A DNA stretch of 64,000 bases from Hyphomonadaceae bacterium (lineage in GTDB: Bacteria > Pseudomonadota > Alphaproteobacteria > Caulobacterales > Aquidulcibacteraceae). Positions 1 to 7,652 of the stretch are shown here, in pieces. The position numbers and the translations under genes are program-made. The stretch's first letter is position 1. Every line of letters starts with the position of its first letter. Below the pieces are notes generated by a model, which was not told the origin of the DNA, searched no databases, and was given only the letters and a program-made list of their open reading frames with translations. The stretch lies in the NCBI GenBank assembly GCA_016791425.1, contig JAEUMQ010000009.1:1-64000 (forward strand), written 5' to 3'.

Positions 1-73
1 GATCGCCGCCTGCTTCGTGGTCGCCGCCATCGCCACGCCGATCCTGATGCAAGCCGCGGCCATCGTCGCCTAA
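1..73 (+). CDS. Small hydrophobic peptide, 3' end only
   Basis: The reading frame that starts at base 2 is cut by the window edge and ends at TAA 71-73. The visible 23 residues are almost all hydrophobic and end in PILMQAAAIVA. This matches the C-terminal half of the complete small peptide that follows 24 bases later (PILATAAGIVS), so the two look like tandem paralogues. One membrane-spanning helix is the likely product. Function is unknown. Confidence 0.5.
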   Translation, partial: IAACFVVAAIATPILMQAAAIVA

Positions 74-97
74 CCAGATTTTCCGAGGACACCCGCC

Positions 98-190
98 ATG
101 ACCCGCTTCATCGCTCTTTCGGCAGCCACGTTCGCCTTCGCGATCGTCGCCTTCCCGATCCTCGCTACGGCCGCCGGCATCGTCTCCTGA
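98..190 (+). CDS. Small single-pass membrane peptide, 30 aa
   Basis: ATG at 98, TGA at 188-190. A GAGGA ribosome-binding site lies about 8 bases upstream. After MTR the product is a continuous hydrophobic stretch ending PILATAAGIVS, long enough for one membrane helix. It aligns without gaps to the tail of the preceding peptide (AA, F, PIL, AA and IV shared), so this is a tandem duplicated family. A hairpin terminator follows at 209-250, which supports a short transcript dedicated to these peptides. I do not recognise the family. A small membrane regulator or a type I toxin-like peptide would both fit, and nothing here decides between them. Confidence 0.55.
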   Translation: MTRFIALSAATFAFAIVAFPILATAAGIVS

Positions 191-208
191 CAACGCCTTT
201 GGCTCAAC

Positions 209-250
209 GAGAAGGGCGCGGAGTTGGCTCGCTCCGCGCCCTTTCTCTTG
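209..250 (+). terminator. Rho-independent terminator
   Basis: GAGAAGGGCGCGGAG (209-223) pairs with CTCCGCGCCCTTTCTC (232-247) with one bulged base and an 8-base loop. A T/C-rich run follows. It sits 19 bases after the small-peptide stop codon. The convergent minus-strand gene ends at 268, so it may act in both directions. Confidence 0.7.
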
Positions 251-267
251 TCTTGGTCTCGGATTGA

Positions 268-546
268 TCAGCCCTCGCGGGTGCGGGCCTGCTCGCAGCG
301 GGCGTTGAGCATCTGGCGGAAGATCGGATCGGCGCCGATCTTGGTCCGCGCACGCGAATAGCCTTCCGTCTCCAGCGCCAGCGCGACGCCTTCCCAGCGC
401 GCGAGCAGGCCGCTGTCGGCCAGCTCATAGGCGCGCACGCGCATCTCCTCGAAGGAAGGCTCGGTTTCCGAGCGCCTCAGATAGGCCTCGAAGGTTGCCC
501 GGTCCCGGATGAGCGTCCGGATCGAGCTGCGCCGCAGCGTGTTCAT
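268..546 (-). CDS. Conserved-looking hypothetical protein, 92 aa
   Basis: The start is ATG at 546 and the stop TGA at 268. The product is a soluble, charged, probably all-helical protein with many Arg and Glu residues. It has no signal peptide, membrane segment or recognised catalytic motif. It is convergent with the small-peptide transcript and its promoter would lie between 547 and 617. I do not recognise a function. Confidence 0.55.
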   Translation of the reverse strand: MNTLRRSSIRTLIRDRATFEAYLRRSETEPSFEEMRVRAYELADSGLLARWEGVALALETEGYSRARTKIGADPIFRQMLNARCEQARTREG

Positions 547-617
547 CGCGTCCCCAATCGCAAAGCTGTCGGAGGGGAGTGTACGCGAGTTTGCCTAACG
601 TCTGGTTTGCGAAGGGA

Positions 618-1880
618 TCAGGCGCGGTGGCGCGCCTGGATCAGCCCCTCGCCGTCGTTCGCGGCCCGCCCGGCGTGCAGCGGGATCGGCGCGTGCGGCG
701 CGATCTTTCGGTAGACGTCGAGGATATGCTCGGCGTGGGCGTTGGCCGACACCTCCTCGGCGATCTCGTTGCGCCGATGCAGCGGCAGCGCGACAGGGTT
801 AACCGCGAGCGCCAGCGCCGCCTCGGCGAACATCTCGGCGGAAGCGTCCTTGTGCATGAGCTGCCCGCCGCCCCAGCGCCGATGGATTTCGGAGTGTCCC
901 GCATCGTCGGTGGCGACGTAGGGCACGCCGAGCAGGATGGATTCCACCAGTGTGCGCCCGAACGGTTCGCGCAGGCCCGGCGCCATGAGCACGTCGAGCG
1001 CGGCGATGTTCGCTTCCGCCGGTGCGCGGAAACCCATCATGTGGACGCGCGGCCCGATCCCGAGGCTCTCGGCATGGGATTTCACGTCCTCCAGCGTAAG
1101 CTCGCCCTCGCGGCCGTACACCAGGAAATGCGCGCGCGGCTCGCGGGCCAGGATGTGGCGGGCGCTCTCCAGGAAGAATTGCGGACGCTTGCGGTGCCAG
1201 AGATTGCCGATGAAGCCGAAGAGCGGGCTGTCCGCAGGCGCATCGATCTGCTCGAGCACGCGGCGACGCTCGACGATGACGTTCATCGGTGCGAGCGAGA
1301 AGGGGTTGAGCGCGACCGAGATCCGCTCGGCGGGCGCGAAGTGGAGATTGTCGCGGCAGACGTCCGAGACCGCGACGATCGCGTCCGCGACCCCGAAGGT
1401 CATCCGATTGGGCAGCACGTCGCGGTTGAGCGAGTGATGATGGTAAACCACCGGCATCCCGAGCAGCTTGGCCGGCGGCCCCCATGATTGCAGCGCGCCG
1501 ACGTCGTTGCAGTGCACGATCGGCCGCTGGCGTCGGAAGCCTGCGAGTTTCGCCAGCCGGGCGGGCAATTGTCCCAGATCGTAGAACGGGCTGTGTCGCA
1601 TTCCGGTACGTTCATTGGTGAACGCGCTCTGGATGCCGTAGCGCAGCGCCTCCGCTGCGATCATCGAATAGCGCGAGCAGAGGATGATGCAGGTCGCTCC
1701 GACGACGGTATGAAGGGCCCGCGCAAGCTCGAAGGTGGCGATATGGCTGCCGCCAACGCCGGCCCCCAGGAAGGGCAGGAGGATGAGAGGAGCAGCGGCC
1801 ACGGTTTCCCCTTCGCGCACGTCGCGTTCGCAAGGGCTCATGCAAGCCGCGTGCACTGAGGGGTCTTCCAAAACGCGCAT
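618..1880 (-). CDS. Family 4 glycosyltransferase
   Basis: A 420-residue GT-B fold glycosyltransferase of the Glycos_transf_1/GT4 type, expected to move a sugar from a nucleotide-sugar donor to a cell-surface glycan or lipid. The N-terminal domain begins near residue 30 with a glycine-rich loop (GAGVGGSH). The C-terminal nucleotide-binding domain shows FGFIGNLWHRKRP and the family EX7E signature EPFGRTLVE, followed by GVPYVATDDAG. The start could be ATG 1880 or ATG 1841; neither has a good ribosome-binding site, and I chose the longer. It lies 79 bases downstream of the SGNH/deacetylase gene on the same strand and is probably co-transcribed, which links both to extracellular polysaccharide work. 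Acceptor and donor cannot be read from sequence. Confidence 0.8.
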   Translation of the reverse strand: MRVLEDPSVHAACMSPCERDVREGETVAAAPLILLPFLGAGVGGSHIATFELARALHTVVGATCIILCSRYSMIAAEALRYGIQSAFTNERTGMRHSPFYDLGQLPARLAKLAGFRRQRPIVHCNDVGALQSWGPPAKLLGMPVVYHHHSLNRDVLPNRMTFGVADAIVAVSDVCRDNLHFAPAERISVALNPFSLAPMNVIVERRRVLEQIDAPADSPLFGFIGNLWHRKRPQFFLESARHILAREPRAHFLVYGREGELTLEDVKSHAESLGIGPRVHMMGFRAPAEANIAALDVLMAPGLREPFGRTLVESILLGVPYVATDDAGHSEIHRRWGGGQLMHKDASAEMFAEAALALAVNPVALPLHRRNEIAEEVSANAHAEHILDVYRKIAPHAPIPLHAGRAANDGEGLIQARHRA

Positions 1881-1959
1881 CCCCACGCCCTGGCCCGCAA
1901 TGGGCCGCGCCTCAGGGGTAGCAATTCCTGTTCTGGCGGCGCGTGAGGTTAATTTGCCC

Positions 1960-4059
1960 TTACCGGCACAATCCGTCGAGCGTGTTGGTGAATGAGCGCG
2001 CGGGCGGAGCAGCGACACCGCGCGCCTGCAGGCGCGCCCCCAGCCCAACCGGCTCGGGCGTCGACGCGGGCGAAACATCGCTCGCATAGGCCGGATCGGC
2101 CGAAGCCTGCGCCAGCGGGACGAAGCGGAAGCCATGTTCCCGGTAGAGCGCCAGAAGCCGCGGCAGCATGCGCGCATTGAACGCGCCGACATGCAGCAGC
2201 GCCACATAGGGGATGTCGCGGCCATAGAGTCGCTTGGCGAGGTCGCGGTCGCGCCGGATGCTTTCGCGCGCCGCTTCCAGGTAGAGCCGCTCCAGCTCGC
2301 CGACCGAAGCCTCATCGTTGCGCCCGCGGCAGCGGGCGTAGGGGCCGTTCCAGAGATAGTCGTCGAAGCTCGTCGTGACGGCGGCGATGCGGTAGCCCCG
2401 CTGCGCCAGCGTGCGGCGCACCGCGGCGCGCTTGCCCGCCTCGTCCCCCTCCGCGAGGAATGGATAACGGAACCAGCGCCAGTCCTTTCCCCGCATTCTG
2501 CGCCGCAGCGGCGGCTCGTTGCGGACGATGTCGCCGATATAGGCCTCCGCCGAGACCTCGTTGAGATTGAGGTGCGACCAGCCGTGATTGCCGAGCGGGT
2601 AGCCCGCGCTCCGCCACGCCTCGAGCGTGTCCCCGAGTTCCGGCTCACGCGCGATCGAGGCGGCGTTGACGAATCCATACGCCTCGCCGACGCCCGCCTC
2701 TTTGAGCGCCGCGGCCATGGATCGGATCGCGCCGAGGCGCGTTTCCCCGTCCGGCAGCGGGCCATGCACGGGAATGTCGTCGAAGGTGAGCGCGATGAGC
2801 GGCGTCCAGTGCGCGGCGAAGAGCTCGAGCGGCACGAGGTTCGCCATCGCCTCGTAGCCCGCGAGGGAAGGGTGCAGCCCGTCGCCGGAATCGAGCGCGC
2901 GCCGCATCTTCGTGGGATCGGCCGGATCGCGCAGCGCCGTGTCGAAATCGATGATCGCGTCGAAGCTGCCGGGCGCGCGGATGAACGCGTTGACGGCCTG
3001 CCGGTCCGCCTCGTTCGCGGCGTCGGGATGGTAATAGCTTGAGGCGCCGTAGGGCGGGATCGTTGCGCCGATCGCAACAATGCCGCGGTCGCGTGCGCGC
3101 GCGACCATCTGGCGGAAGCCGCCGATGAGGTTCTCCACCAGCGCCTGGTGCGCTTCGGGGCCGACCGGCGCATCGCGCGTGAGCGTGCCCAGATCGTTCA
3201 CGCCCTCCAGAACGATCATGTACTTCACGCCCGGCTGCGAGAGCACGTCGCGCTCGAAGCGCGCAAGCGCGTTCGGCCCCAGCTCATCCAGGAGCACGCG
3301 GTTGCCGCCGATCCCGACATTGATCACCGCGAGATTCTGCGTGGCGGCGTTGGCCTGCAGCCGCCGCGCGAGATGATCCGGCCAGCGACGATCCGTATCC
3401 GGCTGAACGCCGTAGCCGTCGGTGATGGAATCCCCCAGTACGACGATCGCCGCCGCGTGCGCGTCGCTCTCCGCCTCCACGCGCGAGAGCTGATACCAGT
3501 GCGCGATCGTCTTGGCGCCGGGCAGATCCTCCGCGCCTGCATGGTCGCCGTGCACGAGATGCGAGGTGGCCCGCGAGCCCGGATGGGACGTCTGCCGCGC
3601 CGGCGGTTCGGGCAGATAGAGCGAGACGGCAAGATGCGACATCGCCGGCGCCGCCAGCGCGATCGGATCAGAAACGTACTCCGCACCGGCCGGAATGGTG
3701 ATGCGGTCGCGCCCCCCGAACGTGACGCGCCGCAGGGTTCCCGCCGCCAGCCGCGCGCTCGCCGGAGCGGCCGAAAGCGCCGCCGTAACCGAACGGACCT
3801 CGAGCGGCGCAGTCCCGAACGCGTTGGAAAGCCGGATCCGCAGCCTTGGCCCCCCGAGCGTCAGCGGCACGATCTGCCGCAGCGTTGCATCGCGCAGATC
3901 CTCCTCCGGCAGCGCATTGCGCGGCTCCGGAACCTGCTGCCCGCTCGCCCAGCTGGCGATCCATTGTGGGGGCGCGGTGCGCTCCTCGGCGGCGGCGTGC
4001 GCTCCGATCCAAACCGCGAGCGCCGCGAGCGCGGCGAGCCATGACCGGGCCGATTTCAT
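1960..4059 (-). CDS. Secreted SGNH hydrolase fused to polysaccharide deacetylase
   Basis: This 699-residue product joins two carbohydrate-esterase-type domains. A signal peptide covers about residues 1-24 (cleavage near AHA). The SGNH/GDSL domain shows GDS at 209-211 (catalytic Ser211), GIGGN at 249-253, GVND at 286-289 and DGLHP at 393-397, giving the Asp/His of the triad. A NodB-type polysaccharide deacetylase domain follows with TFDD at 425-428, a histidine motif NHGWSHLN at 491-498, RYPF at 531-534 and a late LLHVG motif. Known members of these families remove acetyl or other ester groups, or N-acetyl groups, from glycans. The protein probably works in the periplasm or outside the cell. 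A LacI-type operator lies 35 bases before the start. The pairing in one chain is unusual and substrates are unknown. Confidence 0.85.
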   Translation of the reverse strand: MKSARSWLAALAALAVWIGAHAAAEERTAPPQWIASWASGQQVPEPRNALPEEDLRDATLRQIVPLTLGGPRLRIRLSNAFGTAPLEVRSVTAALSAAPASARLAAGTLRRVTFGGRDRITIPAGAEYVSDPIALAAPAMSHLAVSLYLPEPPARQTSHPGSRATSHLVHGDHAGAEDLPGAKTIAHWYQLSRVEAESDAHAAAIVVLGDSITDGYGVQPDTDRRWPDHLARRLQANAATQNLAVINVGIGGNRVLLDELGPNALARFERDVLSQPGVKYMIVLEGVNDLGTLTRDAPVGPEAHQALVENLIGGFRQMVARARDRGIVAIGATIPPYGASSYYHPDAANEADRQAVNAFIRAPGSFDAIIDFDTALRDPADPTKMRRALDSGDGLHPSLAGYEAMANLVPLELFAAHWTPLIALTFDDIPVHGPLPDGETRLGAIRSMAAALKEAGVGEAYGFVNAASIAREPELGDTLEAWRSAGYPLGNHGWSHLNLNEVSAEAYIGDIVRNEPPLRRRMRGKDWRWFRYPFLAEGDEAGKRAAVRRTLAQRGYRIAAVTTSFDDYLWNGPYARCRGRNDEASVGELERLYLEAARESIRRDRDLAKRLYGRDIPYVALLHVGAFNARMLPRLLALYREHGFRFVPLAQASADPAYASDVSPASTPEPVGLGARLQARGVAAPPARSFTNTLDGLCR

Positions 4060-4094
4060 GCGCCCCCTCCCTTCGTGCGACGAGCGTCGTTCTT

Positions 4095-4110
4095 ATGGGA
4101 GCGCTACCAT
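4095..4110. promoter_or_regulatory. LacI-family-type operator palindrome
   Basis: ATGGGAGCGCTACCAT is an almost perfect 16-base palindrome with the AGCGCT centre and TGG/CCA arms typical of LacI-family sugar regulators, such as xylose-type boxes in Caulobacter and Xanthomonas. It sits 35 bases upstream of the SGNH/deacetylase ATG and 74 bases before the divergent HAD gene. Sugar-dependent control of the esterase gene is an inference; no LacI gene is in the window. Confidence 0.5.
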
Positions 4111-4184
4111 AATGGCGTCTGGTTCCCAACCGCCATGGCCATTTCGCATGGATTCTTCGCCCGTTTGTGCTTCGCTGCTGCGTG

Positions 4185-4799
4185 ATGCGCTACCGGCTGA
4201 TCATCTTCGACTTCGACGGCACGCTTGCCGACACCGGCGAGTTCGCCCTGAAGGCGCTCAACGAGGCGGCGAAGAAGTTCCGCTTCCGCCAGGTCAGCAG
4301 GCAAGAGGCCGAGACCCTGCGCGACATGGACAACCGCGCGATCGTCAAGGCGCTGGGCGTGCCGATGTGGAAGCTGCCGATGATCGCGGTCTATGTGCGC
4401 AAGCTCGCCGAGGCCGAGGGCGTCGCGCCGCTTTTTCCTGGCGCGGCCGAGGCCCTGGCGCAGCTGCACGCGCGCGGCGTGAGGCTCGCGATCGTCAGCT
4501 CGAACAGCGAGGCGCACATCCGCCGCGCCCTGGGCGAACGGGCCGCCTTGATCGACTTCTACGCCTGCGAGGCGTCCGTGTTCGGCAAGGCCGCGAAGAT
4601 GAAGCAGGTGCTGAAGCGCCTCCGCGTCCGCCCCGAAGAGACCCTCGCGATCGGCGACGAGACGCGCGACATCGAGGCCGCCCGGCGGCTCGGGATCGCG
4701 GCTGGCGCTGTCGCCTGGGGCTATGCGACCGCCGAGCTGCTGGACTCGCGCGGCCCCGATCATCTCTTCCGCGAGGCGTCGCAGATCGCCGCGCTCTGA
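4185..4799 (+). CDS. HAD-superfamily phosphatase, phosphoglycolate-phosphatase-like
   Basis: A 204-residue haloacid dehalogenase-type hydrolase that would remove phosphate from a small phosphorylated metabolite in the cytoplasm. Motif I is DFDGTL near residue 8 with the aspartate nucleophile. Motif II is the Ser in IVSSNSE, motif III a lysine in KAAKMK, and motif IV GDETRD. The helical cap between motifs I and II is of the short beta-phosphoglucomutase/Gph type. I start at ATG 4185, since the longer reading begins with a poor GTG. It is followed 43 bases later by a convergent tRNA gene. Substrate cannot be assigned. Confidence 0.8.
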   Translation: MRYRLIIFDFDGTLADTGEFALKALNEAAKKFRFRQVSRQEAETLRDMDNRAIVKALGVPMWKLPMIAVYVRKLAEAEGVAPLFPGAAEALAQLHARGVRLAIVSSNSEAHIRRALGERAALIDFYACEASVFGKAAKMKQVLKRLRVRPEETLAIGDETRDIEAARRLGIAAGAVAWGYATAELLDSRGPDHLFREASQIAAL

Positions 4800-4842
4800 C
4801 CTGATTTGACGGGGAAGGATCCCGCAGGGCCAACAATAAGCG

Positions 4843-4917
4843 TGGCTCCCCGGGTAGGATTCGAACCTACGACCAACCGGTTAACAGCCGGTTGCTCTAC
4901 CGCTGAGCTACCGAGGA
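4843..4917 (-). tRNA. tRNA-Asn (GTT)
   Basis: A 75-base cloverleaf on the minus strand. The acceptor stem TCCTCGG pairs with CCGGGGA, the D-loop contains AGCTCAGCGGTAGAGC, the anticodon is GTT in CTGTTAA, the T-loop reads GGTTCGAATCC, and the CCA end is encoded. Confidence 0.95.
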
Positions 4918-5243
4918 ACAGCGCGGAGGCTTCTAACAAGAACCGCCGCGCGGGGAAAGTCCGGTTCGTGGGCCGCCCAAAGCCTCGGGAACCCGAGCCC
5001 AAAGAATCTGAGCCCTGCAAAAAGTCTCGGCCCGGCGAATTTTCCGCTGCCGGCCGCCCAGCCTTAGGCCCCCGGAAAGGCCGAAGCGCCATGATGCTCC
5101 CGGGTCGGCCGCGAAGCCCCAACCGGGATCAATCCCGAGGCTTCTTCTCTCCAGATGTCGTCGCTGGACCCGTTCCTGGTTTCTTAGCCCCGGGAGCGGG
5201 TCCAGGGGACGCGCGAGGGGCTGGCGACGCGTTTCCTAGCCCC

Positions 5244-5274
5244 AAAGAAAAACGGGGCCCCTTTCGGGGCCCCG
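5244..5274 (-). terminator. Rho-independent terminator, minus strand
   Basis: CGGGGCCCC (5253-5261) and GGGGCCCCG (5266-5274) form a 9-base GC-only stem with a TTTC loop. Read on the minus strand it is followed by TTTTTCTTT. It lies about 210 bases after tRNA-Cys and about 60 bases after the CtrA box, so it could end the tRNA-Cys transcript or a short independent RNA. Confidence 0.75.
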
Positions 5275-5336
5275 AAGGCGTTGGGTATGGTGGGGTGTCT
5301 CCAAGGGAAGACAGCGATGAATGTGCCTTTAACCCT

Positions 5337-5351
5337 TTAAACAAAGGTTAA
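5337..5351. promoter_or_regulatory. CtrA binding box, TTAA-N7-TTAA(C)
   Basis: TTAAACAAAGGTTAAC matches the full CtrA consensus TTAA-N7-TTAAC of cell-cycle-regulated alphaproteobacterial promoters. An extra TTAA half-site lies at 5329-5332. The same bases form a small hairpin, TTAACC..GGTTAA. No protein gene starts close by on either strand, so the target is unclear. Confidence 0.5.
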
Positions 5352-5486
5352 CGGCCATAAAGGTCTGATCTGCCAGGATCTTAGGGCTCAGCTGAGGCCG
5401 CGACTCACACCCCGAAGAGGCGAATCCGGGCCGGCTTTCACCCCTGAATCGTCCGCGCGGCGCGAGTCGGTGGAATCGGAAGGGCT

Positions 5487-5560
5487 TGGAGGCCTCGCCC
5501 GGAATCGAACCGGGGTGCACGGATTTGCAGTCCGCTGCGTCACCACTCCGCCACGAGGCC
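5487..5560 (-). tRNA. tRNA-Cys (GCA)
   Basis: A 74-base minus-strand cloverleaf. The acceptor stem GGCCTCG pairs with CGAGGCC, the anticodon is GCA in ACTGCAAAT, the T-arm reads GGTTCGATTCC, and the CCA end is encoded. It lies 89 bases after the stop of the acyl-CoA dehydrogenase gene on the same strand. Confidence 0.95.
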
Positions 5561-5648
5561 GTCAAGCCGTCCCCGCCGGGGGCCGTCCTGAGGGGGTCTG
5601 CGATATCGGTCCCTCCCGCCAAGCGCAAGGCGCGCGCGGCCGAAAGCC

Positions 5649-6812
5649 TCAAAGCGTCCGCGCGATCAGCAGCTTCATGATCTCGTTCGTGCCGCCATAG
5701 ATGCGGTTCACGCGCGCGTCCTTGTAGGCCTGCGCGATCGGGTACTCGTTCATGTAGCCGAAGCCGCCGAAGAATTGCAGGCACTCATCGACGATCCGGC
5801 AATGCAGGTCCGTCACCCAATACTTCGCCATCGACGCTGTGGCGCTGTCGAGCGTGCTCGCGACGAGCCGCTCGGTGCAATGGTGGCAGAACACCTGCGC
5901 GATGGTGGCCTCGGTCTTCAGCTCCGCGAGCTTGAACTGCGTGTTCTGGAACTCGAGGATCGGTTTGCCGAACGCCTTGCGCTCCTTGACGTAATCGATC
6001 GTGAGCGAAAGCGCGTACTCGATCGCCGCCATGCTCTGCAGCGCGATCAGCAGGCGCTCCTGCGGCAGCTTCTGCATCAGCTGCGCGAAGCCCATGCCTT
6101 CGCCGCCCCCGAGCAGGTTCGCGGCCGGAACCCGGACGTCGTTGAAGAAGAGCTCTGAGGTATCGGCCAGATCGCGCCCGATTTTGTCGAGGTTGCGCCC
6201 GCGTTCGAAGCCCGCCGCGTCGGCGGTTTCGAGCGCCAGCAGTGAAATGCCCTTGGCGCCGAGGCTGGTGTCGGTCTTGGCGACGACGATGACGAGATCG
6301 GCGTTCTGGCCGTTGGTGATGAAGGTCTTGGCGCCGTTGAGGATGTAGTGATCGCCGTCCTTGCGCGCGGACGTGCGCACGCCCTGAAGGTCTGAGCCGG
6401 CGCCGGGCTCGGTCATCGCGATCGCGGTGATGAGCTCGCCGGTCGCCAGCTTGGGCAGCCAGCGCCGCTTCTGCTCCTCGGTTCCGAAGCTCTCCAGATA
6501 GGGCGCAACGATCGCGTTGTGCAGCGCGATGTCCCAGCCCTCGATGCCGCGCCGGCCAAGCTCGCGGATGAGGATCGCCTCGTGACGGAAATCGCCGCCG
6601 ACGCCGCCATAATCCGCGGACGTCGAAAGCGCGAGGAGGCCGGCTTGTCCGGCCGCGCGCCAAGCGCTCTTCGGAACGATGCCGTCTTCGCGCCACCGCC
6701 CCACCGCCGACGGCGGCGCCTGCTCGTCGAGGAAGCGTCCGACGCTGTCGGCGAAAAGAGTGAATTCCTCGTCCGCCATGAAGGCGGGAACGGGCACATC
6801 GAGCACGCGCAT
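5649..6812 (-). CDS. Acyl-CoA dehydrogenase
   Basis: A 387-residue FAD flavoenzyme that introduces the alpha,beta double bond into an acyl-CoA, passing electrons to ETF. Family signatures are TEPGAGSDLQG (134-144), the FAD region ITNGQNADL, and the C-terminal IYGGTNEI. The position that carries the catalytic Glu in medium-chain enzymes is Gly here (YGGT). As in long-chain and isovaleryl-type members, the base is probably the earlier Glu265 (AAIEYA, just before VKERKAFGKP). The start is ATG 6812; an in-frame ATG at residue 12 is also possible. Its neighbours do not form a beta-oxidation operon, so the acyl substrate is open. Confidence 0.9.
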   Translation of the reverse strand: MRVLDVPVPAFMADEEFTLFADSVGRFLDEQAPPSAVGRWREDGIVPKSAWRAAGQAGLLALSTSADYGGVGGDFRHEAILIRELGRRGIEGWDIALHNAIVAPYLESFGTEEQKRRWLPKLATGELITAIAMTEPGAGSDLQGVRTSARKDGDHYILNGAKTFITNGQNADLVIVVAKTDTSLGAKGISLLALETADAAGFERGRNLDKIGRDLADTSELFFNDVRVPAANLLGGGEGMGFAQLMQKLPQERLLIALQSMAAIEYALSLTIDYVKERKAFGKPILEFQNTQFKLAELKTEATIAQVFCHHCTERLVASTLDSATASMAKYWVTDLHCRIVDECLQFFGGFGYMNEYPIAQAYKDARVNRIYGGTNEIMKLLIARTL

Positions 6813-6874
6813 GCACGTTCTTTAGAGCTTTTCACCGCTCATTGGAATTTCACGCCAGGGAAACCCGAAAAAGC

Positions 6875-7393
6875 TCAGCCGCTGCTGCCGTAGCGGGCCA
6901 TCCGCGCGACGCGCTCCAGCTCGGCCTCGACTTGCGCCTCCACGATCGTGCGGAGGTTCTCGTCGAGCCATTCCTTCAGCATCGGCTTCAAGAGCTCGCG
7001 CACCACCCCTTCGACCGTCTGGCCGGGCGATTCCGCGATGCGCAGCGCGCTGGCGAGCTTGGTGAGCGCGCCCGAAGCGGCCGCGGCGGTGGCGCGCGCG
7101 ACGATCGTCTCGGCCGCTTGCGGAACCGGCGCAGGCGCCGGCGCGGCGGCCATCGGCTGCGCATAAGGCGGCGGCGCTTGCGGAGCGGGCGCGGCGGCGC
7201 GCGGCGCAGGCGGCTGCGGCGCCGGGGCGTCGAACACGAGCAGGTCCTCAGCGCTCTGCTGCGGCTCGGCCTGCTGCGTCAGATCGAGCACTTCCGGCGC
7301 GGGCTCGCTCGATTCCTCTTCCGAGATGATCCGGCGGATCGAGGCCAGGATCTCCTCCATGGAGGGTTCGGGCTGCAATTGCGGCTGTGGCAT
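6875..7393 (-). CDS. popZ: PopZ-type polar organising protein (DUF2497)
   Basis: A 172-residue protein with the PopZ layout. It has a short conserved N-terminal helix (PSMEEILASIRRIISEEE), a long Pro/Ala/Gln-rich disordered middle (about residues 40-110), and C-terminal helices that drive oligomerisation (VVRELLKPMLKEWLDENL). In Caulobacter this protein forms a matrix at cell poles and anchors ParB-parS and cell-cycle kinases. The start MPQPQ at 7393 fits the family; the frame stays open further upstream but without family similarity. The close link to valS is the usual alphaproteobacterial arrangement, though here a Pcm-like gene lies between them. Confidence 0.9.
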   Translation of the reverse strand: MPQPQLQPEPSMEEILASIRRIISEEESSEPAPEVLDLTQQAEPQQSAEDLLVFDAPAPQPPAPRAAAPAPQAPPPYAQPMAAAPAPAPVPQAAETIVARATAAAASGALTKLASALRIAESPGQTVEGVVRELLKPMLKEWLDENLRTIVEAQVEAELERVARMARYGSSG

Positions 7394-7652
7394 TGGCGAA
7401 CGTGCCCCCCAAACTTGGTCCAGCTGTCTGGCCCGACGGCCGCTATGGCCTGACGACCGTCGGACGATCTCGGCGCGAACCTCGGCCCCCCGTGATTCGA
7501 CCTCACGAAAATACCGGTCCGCGGCGCAGCCCGTCCACGCGCCAGCGGACCCTCTATGTGGATTCGCCAGAATCGAACGGCTGCGTGCTGTGGATGCTGC
7601 CGTCACTCCGATAAGGAGGTCTTAACGCCTTGGGTTAAATCCCGGGCCGGCT

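Larger units (their letters stand above)
4918..5486. other. 569-base gene-free interval between two tRNA genes
   Basis: No convincing protein gene is seen on either strand; the long frames here are GC-driven and lack family signals. The stretch contains a consensus CtrA box (5337-5351), a strong minus-strand terminator (5244-5274), and a perfect 9-base inverted repeat CTGGACCCG/CGGGTCCAG around 5165-5206. A short minus-strand RNA between the CtrA box and the terminator is possible but not shown. Confidence 0.5.

Noticed and set aside
618-3173. A very long minus-strand frame continuing the glycosyltransferase upstream to 3173
   Set aside because: Above 1880 the translation is Arg/Ser-rich and lies out of frame inside the well-supported SGNH/deacetylase gene. 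It is an open frame caused by GC bias.
5129-5344. A 71-codon minus-strand protein in the tRNA gap
   Set aside because: It is Pro/Ser/Gly-rich, runs through the terminator hairpin and has no ribosome site. It is more likely non-coding.
7622-7638. TTAA-N9-TTAA between popZ and pcm as a CtrA box
   Set aside because: The spacing is 9 and not the required 7, so it is not a consensus CtrA site.
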